DNA of 64,000 nucleotides. Source: Gautieria morchelliformis. Lineage: Eukaryota > Basidiomycota > Agaricomycetes > Gomphales > Gomphaceae. Each line of letters begins with the position of its first letter. Position 1 is the stretch's first letter. Where the stretch lies: positions 62,001-126,000 of the forward strand of contig WHVA01000025.1 in NCBI GenBank assembly GCA_015179125.1, written 5' to 3'. Both the position numbers and the translations under genes were made by a program. The notes below the pieces were generated by a model. That model saw only the letters and a program-made list of their open reading frames with translations, was not told where the DNA came from and did not search any database. Of this stretch, positions 1-8,683 are shown piece by piece.

Positions 1-410
1 AGGGGGCGGGTCCGAAGCCTGTGTTCCCTCACAAACTCCACATCGATGAACATCCCTGTAGCACCACTGTCAAGGAGGGAGTCAATTGCAAGTGGATGCC
101 CTGTGTCAACGGAGTGGACCTTGAGAGGTACTTTGGTGCATCGGTGGAGGTCAGCAGTACGGACATATAGAGGGACTGGAAGGTTTGCATTAGCAACTGG
201 AGCGATGGGTTGGGTTTTCGGCATGGCTGGTTTGGTTTCAGTTCGATCAGGGATAGGAGAAGGATGCATCATATCGCCTGTGATCCCTATTGTACATGTT
301 TCGAGAACTGAAAACCGATTCGTCGAGCAGGGCATGTCTTTCACCGCTGACTGGCCTAAAAACCCTTTCCTTCCTCTTGGACAGGGGCTTCCACCTTCTG
401 TTTGCGTTCC
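1..410 (-). CDS. Ty3/gypsy Pol, N-terminal part with aspartic protease (runs off left edge)
   Basis: This frame is open on the minus strand from 410 to the window edge and has no start codon of its own. It reads through a retropepsin active site, LLDSGATGMFID, at about 50-85, so it is the protease start of a gypsy Pol polyprotein. The protease would cut the Gag-Pol precursor inside virus-like particles. The frame lies -1 relative to the upstream gag, overlaps its last 18 codons, and can be entered at the slippery heptamer 359-365. RT, RNase H and integrase would lie outside the window to the left. It could be degenerate further on; the visible 136 codons are unbroken. Confidence 0.8.
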
Positions 411-1462
411 TCTATTGCCGCTGCTACAGATTTAGAGACAATTGCTGCAATGTCTGCCTCTGTGAGGTTTGCACGGATTCGTGGCTTGCGAGGTTCAGGA
501 CAGTCTGGTGAAATGTGACCAGGTCTCTTACAGTTGTAGCAGGTTCGTGTTTCGGTGCGGCGGCGGGATGAGTCAATGTCCATAGGTGTCGCGTTACTGG
601 GTGATGCTGTGGCAACAGGAGCCATAGCAGGAGTGTGGAGTGGTCGGGCAGGAGGAGGGCGATTAGGGACATGAGGTGTCTGTGCCTTCCTGACCTCTAA
701 CAGACGGCGATGATTGCGGTCAATCTGATAGGCTGCTTCCTTCCAGGCTTTGAGGTTGGATGGAAGAAAGGGCTGGGCGTGGATCTTGTCAAGGATACCT
801 GCTGGAAGGCCACGAGCATAGGCATCCTCAAGTGCCTCATCATTAAAGCCTGTCCTGCCTGCCAGGATCTCAAATTGAGCCGTGTATTCATCTGCCGACA
901 TTCCTGACGCCATCCTAAGGTCATGCAGCTTAGTGCGAGCCGTTCTGGCACGATCTGGGTCACCAAAGGCCTCCTCCACACGTTTAATAAACCCCTCCAG
1001 AGTGGATATAGAGGAGGTGCCATCAATGACAGCCTGTGTCTCGTTGTGTGCCCATATCTCCGCAGAGCCTCCCGTCATGAAGGAAAGAGCGTATAGGATC
1101 TTTGTGCGTTCATCTGGGAAGGATGCTGGCTGGACAGCGATGGACAACTTGATAGACCTGATAAACCCTTCAGTCTCTGCACGGTCTCCATTGAACTTCT
1201 CCAGTTCCGCTGCTTTGATAGAGCGAGTAGATGGAGGGACACTGTGAGGTACTGAGGGCGCAAGGGCTTGAGCAGCAGCAACAGCAGCGTTGGTGGCAGC
1301 ATTGGCTAAGTGGTCGTGAACGTTAGCAATCTGATTGTGCAGTTCCTGATTCTGCAGTTGAAGTTGCTGCAACTGCTGTGCTTGGCTGGAAAGGAGGCCT
1401 CGAAGAAATGGCCCATGGTCACCCAGGGTGTCTCAGTATGCGTCTGGGAGTTGGTCTGCCAT
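356..1462 (-). CDS. gag: Ty3/gypsy Gag with one premature stop at codon 10
   Basis: Capsid/nucleocapsid protein of the left-edge gypsy element. The only upstream in-frame ATG is at 1460-1462 (MADQLPDAY, then TGA at 1433-1435, probably a mutated Trp codon); from there the frame is open to the TAG at 356-358. A glutamine-rich coiled segment is followed by a retrotransposon gag domain (AELEKFNGDRAETEGFIRS, SFMTGGSAEIWA) and one CCHC zinc knuckle, CYNCKRPGHISPDC, at about 575-540. The full product would be about 368 residues. Longest-frame callers start at a TTG at 1372, which is not credible. The single nonsense codon makes this copy non-functional unless read through. Its leader and 5' LTR lie directly upstream. 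Confidence 0.85.
359..365 (-). promoter_or_regulatory. Predicted -1 ribosomal frameshift site, G GGT TTT
   Basis: In the gag frame the last codons read AAG GGT TTT TAG, so the heptamer GGGTTTT sits in the X XXY YYZ register and touches the stop codon. A -1 slip continues as L-G-Q-S-A-V-K into the protease frame. L-A virus uses the very similar G GGU UUA. No strong downstream stem-loop was found by eye. Confidence 0.65.
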
Positions 1463-1510
1463 AGGCTGAGATGAAGGCTGGTTAAGAAAAGTGTGTGGGG
1501 TCGTCCTATG

Positions 1511-1520
1511 AGCTTGATCT
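1511..1520 (-). promoter_or_regulatory. Self-priming primer-binding site of the left-edge gypsy
   Basis: The minus strand reads AGATCAAGCT two nucleotides after the LTR end. Its reverse complement, AGCTTGATCT, lies at 1690-1681, 34 nt downstream of the TATAAGA box, where the transcript should start. This is the Tf1-type arrangement, in which the mRNA 5' end folds back and primes reverse transcription. Confidence 0.5.
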
Positions 1521-1600
1521 TCTGTGAGGGCAACACTAATGACGAAGCCACAACCAAAGATACTCAAGGAGATAAGAGCCAATACTAGGACAATGACCAA

Positions 1601-1680
1601 CTGTATAGTGGGTATCCTCAGTTTATAACTCTACCAACGATAGATACATGGGGACTTGCCTGTATAGTGGGTATCCTCAG
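1601..1680. repeat. Pair of 20-bp direct repeats
   Basis: CTGTATAGTGGGTATCCTCA occurs at 1601-1620 and again at 1660-1679, 59 bp apart, in the transcribed part of the gypsy 5' LTR. On the sense (minus) strand it reads TGAGGATACCCACTATACAG. Confidence 0.9.
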
Positions 1681-1782
1681 AGATCAAGCTGAGGAAACGC
1701 CACCACACGGGCTACAGTCTTATAGCGCTGGCAAGGCTTACATAATAGGGGAGACGGAAACTTGTAGAAGGTTACGGAAAGT

Positions 1783-1879
1783 GACGGAAAGTGACATGTG
1801 ACGGGAAGTGACATGTGACGGAAAGTGACATGTGACGGAAGGTGACATGTGACAGAATGTGACATGTGACAGAAGGTGA
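1783..1879. repeat. 17-bp minisatellite in U3 (5.7 copies)
   Basis: Five complete units (consensus GACGGAAAGTGACATGT) start at 1783, 1800, 1817, 1834 and 1851, with a partial sixth. Units differ by one or two bases. They lie upstream of the TATA-like box, where LTR enhancer repeats usually sit. Confidence 0.9.
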
Positions 1880-3478
1880 TGGAAACTCATGGAAGGAAAT
1901 AGAAACTGGTGAAAGGAAACGCGTGAACCCTGACAACAGCTCGGGATCCCACTCCTCAGTGGGCGCGTCTCCGTTGTCCGGAGATTCACTGGGTTGGGGA
2001 TCACCCTCCCCCTCTTCATCAATTTGCTCAAGAGAATTTTCTCCAGCGTCCGCTCCAGATCCCCATTTCATCTTTGTGCCTCACGGCTGCCATCCGTATA
2101 TGGGATCTGAGCCAGGGGCATTCCGCCTTCTTATGGCCAGGTCAGCGGCATTCAAAGCACGTAGCGCTGCTTTGGCTACCGCTGGGCCAATCGTTAGGTC
2201 GTCCCGACACTTTCAGCGGTGGGGCAGATCGCAGTGATGATCCTGACACTTGAGGCTGTTTGGCTTCAGGCGGGCGTCCAGCTTGTGCTGGGCGTGGGGG
2301 GGGGGGGGCGGTCGCTGTGCCGCTCCACTCCTCGGGAACATGCTAGGCCTGGTCAGGCCTGTTTGTGTCACCAGCTTGTGTCACCAGCTTGTTCACTGCA
2401 AGCCAGGCAGCGCTTGCTGATGCCACTGCACTTTCTGCATGGCACATTCCCATGTTGTATCGGGACACCTCCTCGATCATGCGGGCCATCTCAAAGAACT
2501 GCTCTATCGAGCTGCTCTCAGCGTTATAGCCCTTTTTGAGGACTTCGTTGCGCAGTGGTTCACACAGCACCAACATGAACCGTCCCCAGAATGTGTAGTC
2601 GTCTGGTGGCTGTATCATACACGCTGCGTACTTACTTTGTGAGCTCGTTCAGCATCTCCTGAACGGTTTTCCTGCCCTGCATGACCGCGTCAACTTCATT
2701 CAATGCGTGGCGGTATGTCAGTGTGTGCAGGAACCTTTTTTGAAGGCCCTGCATCATTGTTTCCAGGGTCCAGCTGCAGACCTGGCGGTCGAAGCATTCT
2801 ATGTTTTGAAGGAACCACTCCTGGGATTCGCCGGTCAGGCGAGTGCCCACGTAGCCAACCTGCATGTCTATGCTGGTTGGCCCCAGGAGACAGTTCATTT
2901 TCAGCCATCGTAAGATGGCCGCAATGAAGATTTCAAACTCTTTGAGGTCAGATCCCCCAGCGTATGGCTTGGGGTGAGCCAGCTTTATGCCGGCTTTTGC
3001 AAGCACAGACTTCTCCAGGTCTGTGTTGGCGGTGTCTGCTAACGCCACGCGGATAATCCGTGTGATCCCATCGTACGGCTCCAGCGGTACGACGTCAGCC
3101 TGATCCAGTATGCCCTGGCCCTCTGTCCGGGCCATGGATCGTTCGCGCAGCTGTGATGCCACGCAGGGCAGGCTGTTGTATGCCCTGATGGGCCCCGGGC
3201 TCAGGATCAGCAGCATTTTGTGCTCTCGGATCTGGGGGCGTTTTGTGCCTGGTGTCCCCTGTCAGCCCCGCGTTGCGGATCCGCAGCCTGCTGTTGTAGG
3301 CTGCGTGTGCTTGTAGTGCATCCTGCACGGGGCGTGTGAGCTGCTCATCGGGCTGCTGAGTGATGTGGCTTTGGGCCACCACTTCCTCGGTGTTCTTCAC
3401 TAGCAGCTCAAAGGCCCACGTGTGGTGGCACGTGTAAGGGCAACCCTGGCTAGTTGTGGAGATCACACTACCACACAA

Positions 3479-3562
3479 CTGACAAGGGGAAATCCAAAGT
3501 ATGTATAAATGAACGGAGTATACAAGAGAGGGGATTCTCACCTGACAAGGGGAAATCCAAAG
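3479..3562. repeat. Pair of 21-bp direct repeats inside the gag relic
   Basis: CTGACAAGGGGAAATCCAAA (plus one G) is present at 3479-3499 and 3542-3562. The repeat lies in the disrupted stretch between the two gag-like blocks and may mark a small local duplication. Confidence 0.85.
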
Positions 3563-3714
3563 AGAAAAGTCTAAGGACCCCCAATGTCAGCGAGCCCGTA
3601 TTATACTACGCTGCGCAGCCAGGGACAACACTTGGCACCCGCCATCAACCCTGCATCCCCCTGACCCTTGATCGACCCTTGATGTCACCTATTATGCGAG
3701 TCGCTTGATTTCCG

Positions 3715-3900
3715 ACACTGTTCCGGGAGTGGAAGTCGGGAATTGGGGTGGAACTGGCAAGGCGAACAGAACTGGTGGAAGTTCTCCCAGAAGCGGAATC
3801 ATTTCCGAAAGCGGAGGCGGAGATGAAATCGGAACCGGAAGCGGAGTCGGAAATGGAGTCGGAACTGGGTGTGGTGTCGGAACTGGAAATGGAAAACAGG
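3715..3900. repeat. Low-complexity GGAA/CGGAA-rich stretch
   Basis: A run of short purine-rich units (CGGAA, GTCGGAA, GCGGA) on the plus strand. On the minus strand it encodes the Pro-Val-Pro-rich segment of the gag relic. It is simple-sequence expansion, not a separate gene. Confidence 0.7.
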
Positions 3901-4971
3901 GTGTCCCCTGACAGCACGTGGCTGTGGCCTCTTTTCGCTGCCAGTGCGCGGCTTTGAGCTCTAAGCTCTCCATCATTCCTTCAGAGTCAGGCTCTGAGGC
4001 GACTTGCTCTCTGACAATCTGTTGGATCGTCTTACGGCTGTCCGTGGGGGCAGCCAGCTCTCCTTGGGGTTCATTCCTGAACCGCATGTCCTGTTCAACT
4101 GGGGTGGCTGGCGGCGGAATTTGCTGCCGTTCCTGTCCCTCTCGCCATGGGTCTCTCGCGTCGTGGCCACGTTCACTGGCTGCGGACTGTCGCGAGCTTT
4201 GACGTGGCGTCCCATGTTCCCCGCATGAGCGGAGGGCTGTCTGAACTTCCTCCAGTGTGGCCACATCTTGCTGCCTGAGCTCCTCGATCTGGTGGAGCTC
4301 TTTGCCAAACTCCATGAGGGCAGGGGCAATGTTATCAAGCTGCGATGCGATATGATCGTGCTTGTGGCCTGTGAGGGCATTCCGGTCCAATGCGTCCTGC
4401 ACCTGTTTGTTCATCAGCCGTCTCGTTGTCGATGGCATGTGCCCTCAAGCTCTTGTGACTTGAGCTCGAGTATTCCGAGCCCTGACCGTCGTCAGGGGCT
4501 CGTCTTTTTTGTCTTCGTCCTCCTTCGGGGATGATAGTCGTCGCTCGACTTCATGAGCGGCGGTTCGAGTCTCGGCTTTGTGCCCATCTCGATATCGATG
4601 CTCTGCCATCTGACGATGGTGAGACCTCTCTGCCTTTTCTTTTGTCTCTGGGCAGAGGGGATTGGGGGGGGCAGCGCCGGCTTGTCACCTGGCGATGTCT
4701 CATCCTCGACCACGCTCGGTGAGACATGGTCAGGGCTTTCCTCCTCCTCTATTGGGGGGATGAGGGCGGTGAGATCTACGATCTCTCCATCTTCTGGCGT
4801 CCTGGATTCTTGGTCCAGGGTAGCGTCAGCCGTCATGTCACTGGGCTGTGATTGTGGTGTGGACCGTGAGCTCGATGCTCATGTCCGTCTTCGACTGCGT
4901 GGAATCATCACGCTCGCAGATGGCAGTAGAGGGTCTACTGGAGGGTCTCAACGATGTTTAGTCGTCGACGC

Positions 4972-4993
4972 AGCGATCTTTTTCAAGATTGCT
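4972..4993 (-). other. Leader hairpin, copy 1
   Basis: On the minus strand AGCAATCTT / AAGATCGCT form a 9-bp stem (one mismatch) around a GAAA loop, between LTR 5050-5602 and the gag relic. A homologous leader at 27354-27379 keeps the hairpin with a different stem sequence. Confidence 0.5.
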
Positions 4994-5049
4994 TAGAACC
5001 CACAATCGGTTGGTCTCATGGCAATCAACCGCAGGATAGTTCAAAAAGG

Positions 5050-5602
5050 TGTAACGATGTCGATCTTATGCCTTGTATCACAAGGGCACAGCAGAACTTG
5101 ACCAAGGTGTGGTATTCTGAATGCTACATAGTGACAGGTAAGAGTAAGATGTGATGGGGACCGCTGGCCAGTTCCCACGCATGAACTATACAGTGGGTCC
5201 GTAAAGGGCCTGGGATTATGTAATAACTAGTGTACATGTACAGGTTATTTACAAATAGGGTAGTACTAAGCAAATTCCAGAGGGAGTGGAAATCGGGTAG
5301 ACATATGGGGTAAGTAACTAATGCGGAACAAGGGGATAACAAGGGGGTACAGGGTAGAGTAAGAACAATGGCAAAAGAACAAAGGGTGCGTAAGTACAAT
5401 GGGCATCGGAATAATCAGAAATACAGAAATGGTATCTTGCTGTGCTCAGGGTCGAGTACGGAGGCCAGTGAATAGAGTCGACCAGGGGTACTGAAGAACA
5501 AGGGGTCAAGATCGTGGGTTGCGGAGGTTGTGGAATAGAGTCGGAGGTGCTGCAGAGGTGTTCTGGAGGTGGCGGAGATGGTTGAGTGGCATGGTCATAA
5601 CA
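5050..5602 (-). mobile_element. Diverged Ty3/gypsy LTR, probable 5' LTR of the gag relic
   Basis: Minus-strand ends are TGTTATGACC (5602) and CGTTACA (5050). The central part aligns by eye with the 691-bp LTR at 7960-8650: both share GTTCTTT(T)GCCATTGTTCT, a GAACCCCCTTGT-like block and GGAATTTGCTTAGTAC in the same order. The next bases inward are CC and then TTTTTGAACTAT, whose first eight complementary bases (ATAGTTCA) also occur at about 5197-5190, a weaker self-priming signal. The LTR abuts the plus-strand copia integrase at 5603. A right-hand CATGG at 5603-5607 has no matching duplication on the other side. Confidence 0.55.
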
Positions 5603-6715
5603 CATGGCAAGCAACATAAAATGCCATTTAAACAGGGGATGACAAGAGCAACTCACTTAGGCAAATTGATCCATATGGATCTTGCCGGCCCGATGGAGAC
5701 AACTAGCTTCGATGGAAAGAAATATTTTCTAATCATCGTTGATGACTACACACGCGGAATTTGGGTCGAAGCACTTACCCTGAAGTCCAAAGTTGTTTCC
5801 AAAGTTAAAGATTTCAATCAGCAGTTTGAAATGGGATACAGCGCAAAGGTCGGCGGCATCATGGCCGACAATGGAACCAAGTTCATCAATAGCGAAATGA
5901 ATTGGTACTTAAAGGGTAAAGGCATCACCTTGTATACTTCTGTCGGGTACCTGCATGAGCAGAATGGCATTGCAGAGCAGGCAATCTGCACGATTACTGA
6001 GGGAGCACTTGCCATATTGTACGCATCAAAACTCCCTAAAAGTCTATGGTCAATAACAGTCAAAACTATGGCCTACCTTCGTAATAGGTCGCCAGCGTGC
6101 ACTAATGGCGGTATTACTCCATCTTACAGGAGAAAACCTGATCTAGCACACCTCCTAATTTTTGGCTGTCCAGTAAGTGTTGCGGTACCTAAAGAGAAAC
6201 GGAGGAAATGGGACTCAAGATAATGCATGGGCTATATGGTCAGATATGAACCTTATGCCACTGGATACCTAGTATGGTACCCAGGCAGTTGTCATGTCAA
6301 AAAGGTTAGAGACGTGATTTTTCATGAAGATGCTATTGCACCTGCAATACCAACCTTATATGGCAATGACGAAGCTCCACATAGTGTTAGCGAGCCCTCA
6401 GATACAAAAACAACGCAAACCTTGCCGTCAAAACATGCTCCGGCCCCTCCAGCCCCAGTAACTCAGCTGTGTCTTTTTATATGGATCCCTGCACATCCTA
6501 CATGTGTTGAATATGACCCCAAAGACCAAGGTCATGCGACAATTGAGGAAATCCTTTCTGATCAAGATGAGCAATCAGTCAAAGATTGATCAAAGCTGGT
6601 GTCAGACATACCTGAGTTTCCACAAGGAATGATGCGGTCAGGCAAACAACGCGGACACATACAATGTATCTTCGCGTCAGAAGATATGGAGGAAGCTGTC
6701 ATCATGTCAGAGAAT
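5603..6715 (+). pseudogene. Ty1/copia integrase region (first fragment of the plus-strand copia)
   Basis: Starts in the GAG-pre-integrase segment (HGKQHKMPF, lacking the zinc cysteines) and runs through an rve integrase core: first Asp in HMDLAGPM, second Asp in MADNGTKF, catalytic Glu in QNGIAEQAICT. A one-base shift near 6222 separates the core from its C-terminal part (VWYPGSCHVKKVRDVIFHED). After a TGA near 6589 the linker still reads in another frame as SGKQRGHIQCIFASEDMEEA up to 6715. Gag and protease are missing upstream because LTR 5050-5602 abuts it. The linker resumes near 21840 after about 15 kb of nested insertions. Dead element. Confidence 0.75.
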
Positions 6716-6755
6716 TGTTACATGCAGTACTGAGTTTGAAGGAGGAAATGTATAT
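6716..6755. repeat. Insertion-end repeat, left copy (pairs with 21756-21795)
   Basis: TGTTACATGCAGTACTGAG and the following bases match 21756-21795 at about 36 of 40 positions. The right copy is directly next to the primer-binding site of the minus-strand copia, so both copies are probably LTR ends of that element, which landed in the plus-strand copia. The full LTR boundaries and a duplication could not be resolved. Confidence 0.5.
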
Positions 6756-7959
6756 ATTAGTTCTGAATACAAGCAGATCTACGAGAGCCTCACCTGAGTT
6801 CAAAGTCTTGTTAGTTGTGGTGTCGCAAATAGCTAGTAGAAATATGATTCAAACTCATAATAGGAGTCGAATCGAGAAGTGCTTGAGAAAGTAGGGTGTT
6901 TGCACATATAACAGCGTATATGCGTCTTACAACAGTGCTGACTGAAGCTAGTAGCTAAAAGTGCAATAGAAGTGAGTGAGTAACTGTTTTCACTGTCGAA
7001 TGCAGTATACAAAGTCGAGTATTTAACTATCATGAAAAGAACTTGGCGTTCTTGGTGTGTTACAAGATGAGAACAAAAGAGATGTTGTATGGGGTAACTG
7101 GCATAGGTTTGAGCATTAGTGTTATGAAGTGAGGATCATCCGGCATTTTTCCTGTTATTTCTACCATTTTTCCTAGCCTTCTAGGTAGTATTCTTCTGCT
7201 TGTTACGCTTGTGTCACCTGTCACCATTGCTAACACCGGTGATTGCCATTCCGGTGTTCCACAACGTTCTACCGGTTTCCACCCCTATGACCGTCATATA
7301 CAAGTACTAGATCATTAGTTACAAACAATCCAATGGTTTTAGCCCTTCACTCCCATGAGGAGTCCGGTCGAGCGAGTTAACAGTGTCCTCGCTAGTGTCT
7401 ATTCTCTCGCACGTTGCGCTTCGTGTCCCGTTCCACCTGTCTCTATCTCCCTTCTTATCCCTCAATTACAGATTAAGAGTCTCAGTTTCACCGACGGCGA
7501 GCTAGATCCAAATACGCTGTTACACTACGAGTACTACATGACGACTCGTACTTTGGGCGCATTTCTCTAGGTGCAAGTCTCTGAACCCTTGATACTCGGA
7601 CTCACTGACTTGAAGGGGTGGTTTACACACCATCCTCTGACTCTTGCGCTCCATTCACCTCTCCCGACTGGCCAGACCTGCCAGTTGTGTCGCCATCGCC
7701 GTACGTGACATGCCACGTCATGCAGTCGCCGCCATCGTCGACATCGCCGCTGGACTCACACATCCACCGGCCAGCTCGCTCAAGAAGAGCCACAATCATC
7801 CAGCAGGCTTGATAAGCCCTGCATCCACGCTGGGGAACCCCAATTGACCCCCCAGGACCCTCTGGACGGCGCGCAAGCCTCAATCGCCGCCCAACGCTCA
7901 TCTACCATCGTATCTGCGCTCCACATCGCTTCAGGCCAGCGCAGACAATGGCACATGCC
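6756..7959. other. 1.2-kb stretch without recognised gene
   Basis: It contains AT-rich DNA up to about 7330 and more GC-rich DNA after 7600. Open frames here are short and overlap on both strands. It may be the outer part of the minus-strand copia's 3' LTR or older host sequence; nothing diagnostic is visible. Confidence 0.4.
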
Positions 7960-8650
7960 TGTTACGACCGTTCATTTCCGACTTCCGACCCTCAGTTCCG
8001 CAACACCTTCCGCCCCTCCTATATTTCCACAACACCTTCCGCCCCTCCGATATTTCCGACATTCCGCCCCTTGTACATTTCCCTTGTTCTTTCGACTCTA
8101 TTACTCGGACCCACCGGACCCACCTCACCGTTCATCAAGATCATACGTCCGGCCCTCCTTGTGTTTCATTGTCAGATATGTTTTCCTGACCCCTTGTTCT
8201 TTGCCATTGTTCTACCTTACCCTGAACCCCCCTTGTAGTCCCATTGTTCCCAATAGTTAGTTCCCACGCATTGTCTACTCGACTTCCGCTTCCTCCGGAA
8301 TTTGCTTAGTACCATATCATTACCTGTTGTCTCAGCTCTTTGTATAAAAGCCTGTCATGTATGTCTCTCTTTCTGCAATCAGATAATCACCTTCGATACT
8401 TGATTTCCTTCGCTCCATCTCCTGTTCTTAGCACAGCGAGTCTAGCAAGATCTCAGTCTCTCTCCACCTTCCGTCTTCCGCCTTCCGCCTCAGTTCCGAC
8501 CCAAGTTCCGACCAACCTTTGGCTCAGTGCCTTCCGACTTCCGACTCAGTTCCGAAATACTTAGGACGATAGTTCATCGGGGGCGCAACCTATAAGTTGA
8601 AGCCGCCGTCCTTTCCAGTTCCGACTTAGTGGAAATCTCGATACGTAACA
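7960..8650 (+). repeat. 5' LTR of the chromovirus
   Basis: 691 bp from TGTTACGACC to ATACGTAACA with a perfect 7-bp terminal inverted repeat. U3 begins with TTCCG-rich imperfect tandem units (about 7990-8080). A TATA box, TATAAAA, is at 8343-8349. Confidence 0.92.
8343..8387 (+). promoter_or_regulatory. TATA box and predicted transcript start of the chromovirus
   Basis: TATAAAA at 8343-8349 is followed 34 nt downstream by AATCAGATAAT at 8377-8387, the sequence complementary to the primer site after the LTR. In Tf1 the self-primer is the first 11 nt of the mRNA, so transcription should start at 8377 or very close to it. Confidence 0.65.
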
Positions 8651-8652
8651 GT

Positions 8653-8663
8653 ATTATCTGATT
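8653..8663 (+). promoter_or_regulatory. Self-priming primer-binding site
   Basis: ATTATCTGATT begins two nucleotides after the LTR end and is the exact 11-nt reverse complement of 8377-8387. The site shows no obvious match to a tRNA 3' end beginning TGG. Length, spacing and position match the Tf1 self-priming arrangement. Confidence 0.75.
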
Positions 8664-8683
8664 CCCACCCGATAACTATCACT

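Larger units (their letters stand above)
1523..1935 (-). mobile_element. 5' LTR of the left-edge Ty3/gypsy element
   Basis: Read on the minus strand the LTR begins TGTCAGGG at 1935 and ends CCCTCACA at 1523, imperfect inverted termini (7 of 8) with TG..CA ends. It holds a TATA-like TATAAGA at 1724-1718, a 17-bp minisatellite in U3, and two copies of a 20-bp repeat further downstream. The 3' LTR is outside the window, so the boundaries cannot be checked by comparing the pair. It cuts the older gag relic that resumes at 1936. Confidence 0.6.
1936..4836 (-). pseudogene. Degenerate Ty3/gypsy gag relic
   Basis: A second, older gypsy gag read on the minus strand in several frames. From 5' to 3': an acidic N-terminal stretch (4836-4492); a helical segment starting MPSTTRRLMNKQVQDALDRN (4438-3692) with a Pro-Val-rich run; a gag core (3216-2632 ITRIIRVALADTANTDLEKS, then 2618-2343 DDYTFWGRFMLVLCEPLRNE); and a CCHC knuckle CFECR*PGHKKAEC at about 2155-2113 in which a TGA replaces one residue. 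Frameshifts near 4460, 3690, 3220 and 2625 prevent translation. Its 3' part is cut at 1935 by the left-edge element, and LTR 5050-5602 is its likely 5' LTR. No pol is present inside the window. Confidence 0.65.

Noticed and set aside
300-356. Search for a pseudoknot or stem downstream of the first slippery site
   Set aside because: Only short, mismatched pairings were found by eye; an RNA folding program would be needed before claiming a stimulator.
1306-1557. 83-codon minus-strand frame overlapping the gag start
   Set aside because: Different frame from gag; the gag frame itself accounts for this stretch, including the upstream ATG at 1462.
5018-5607. CATGG at about 5019 and 5603 considered as a target duplication for the LTR 5050-5602
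   Set aside because: The left CATGG is about 30 bp away from the LTR end instead of adjacent, so it is probably chance.
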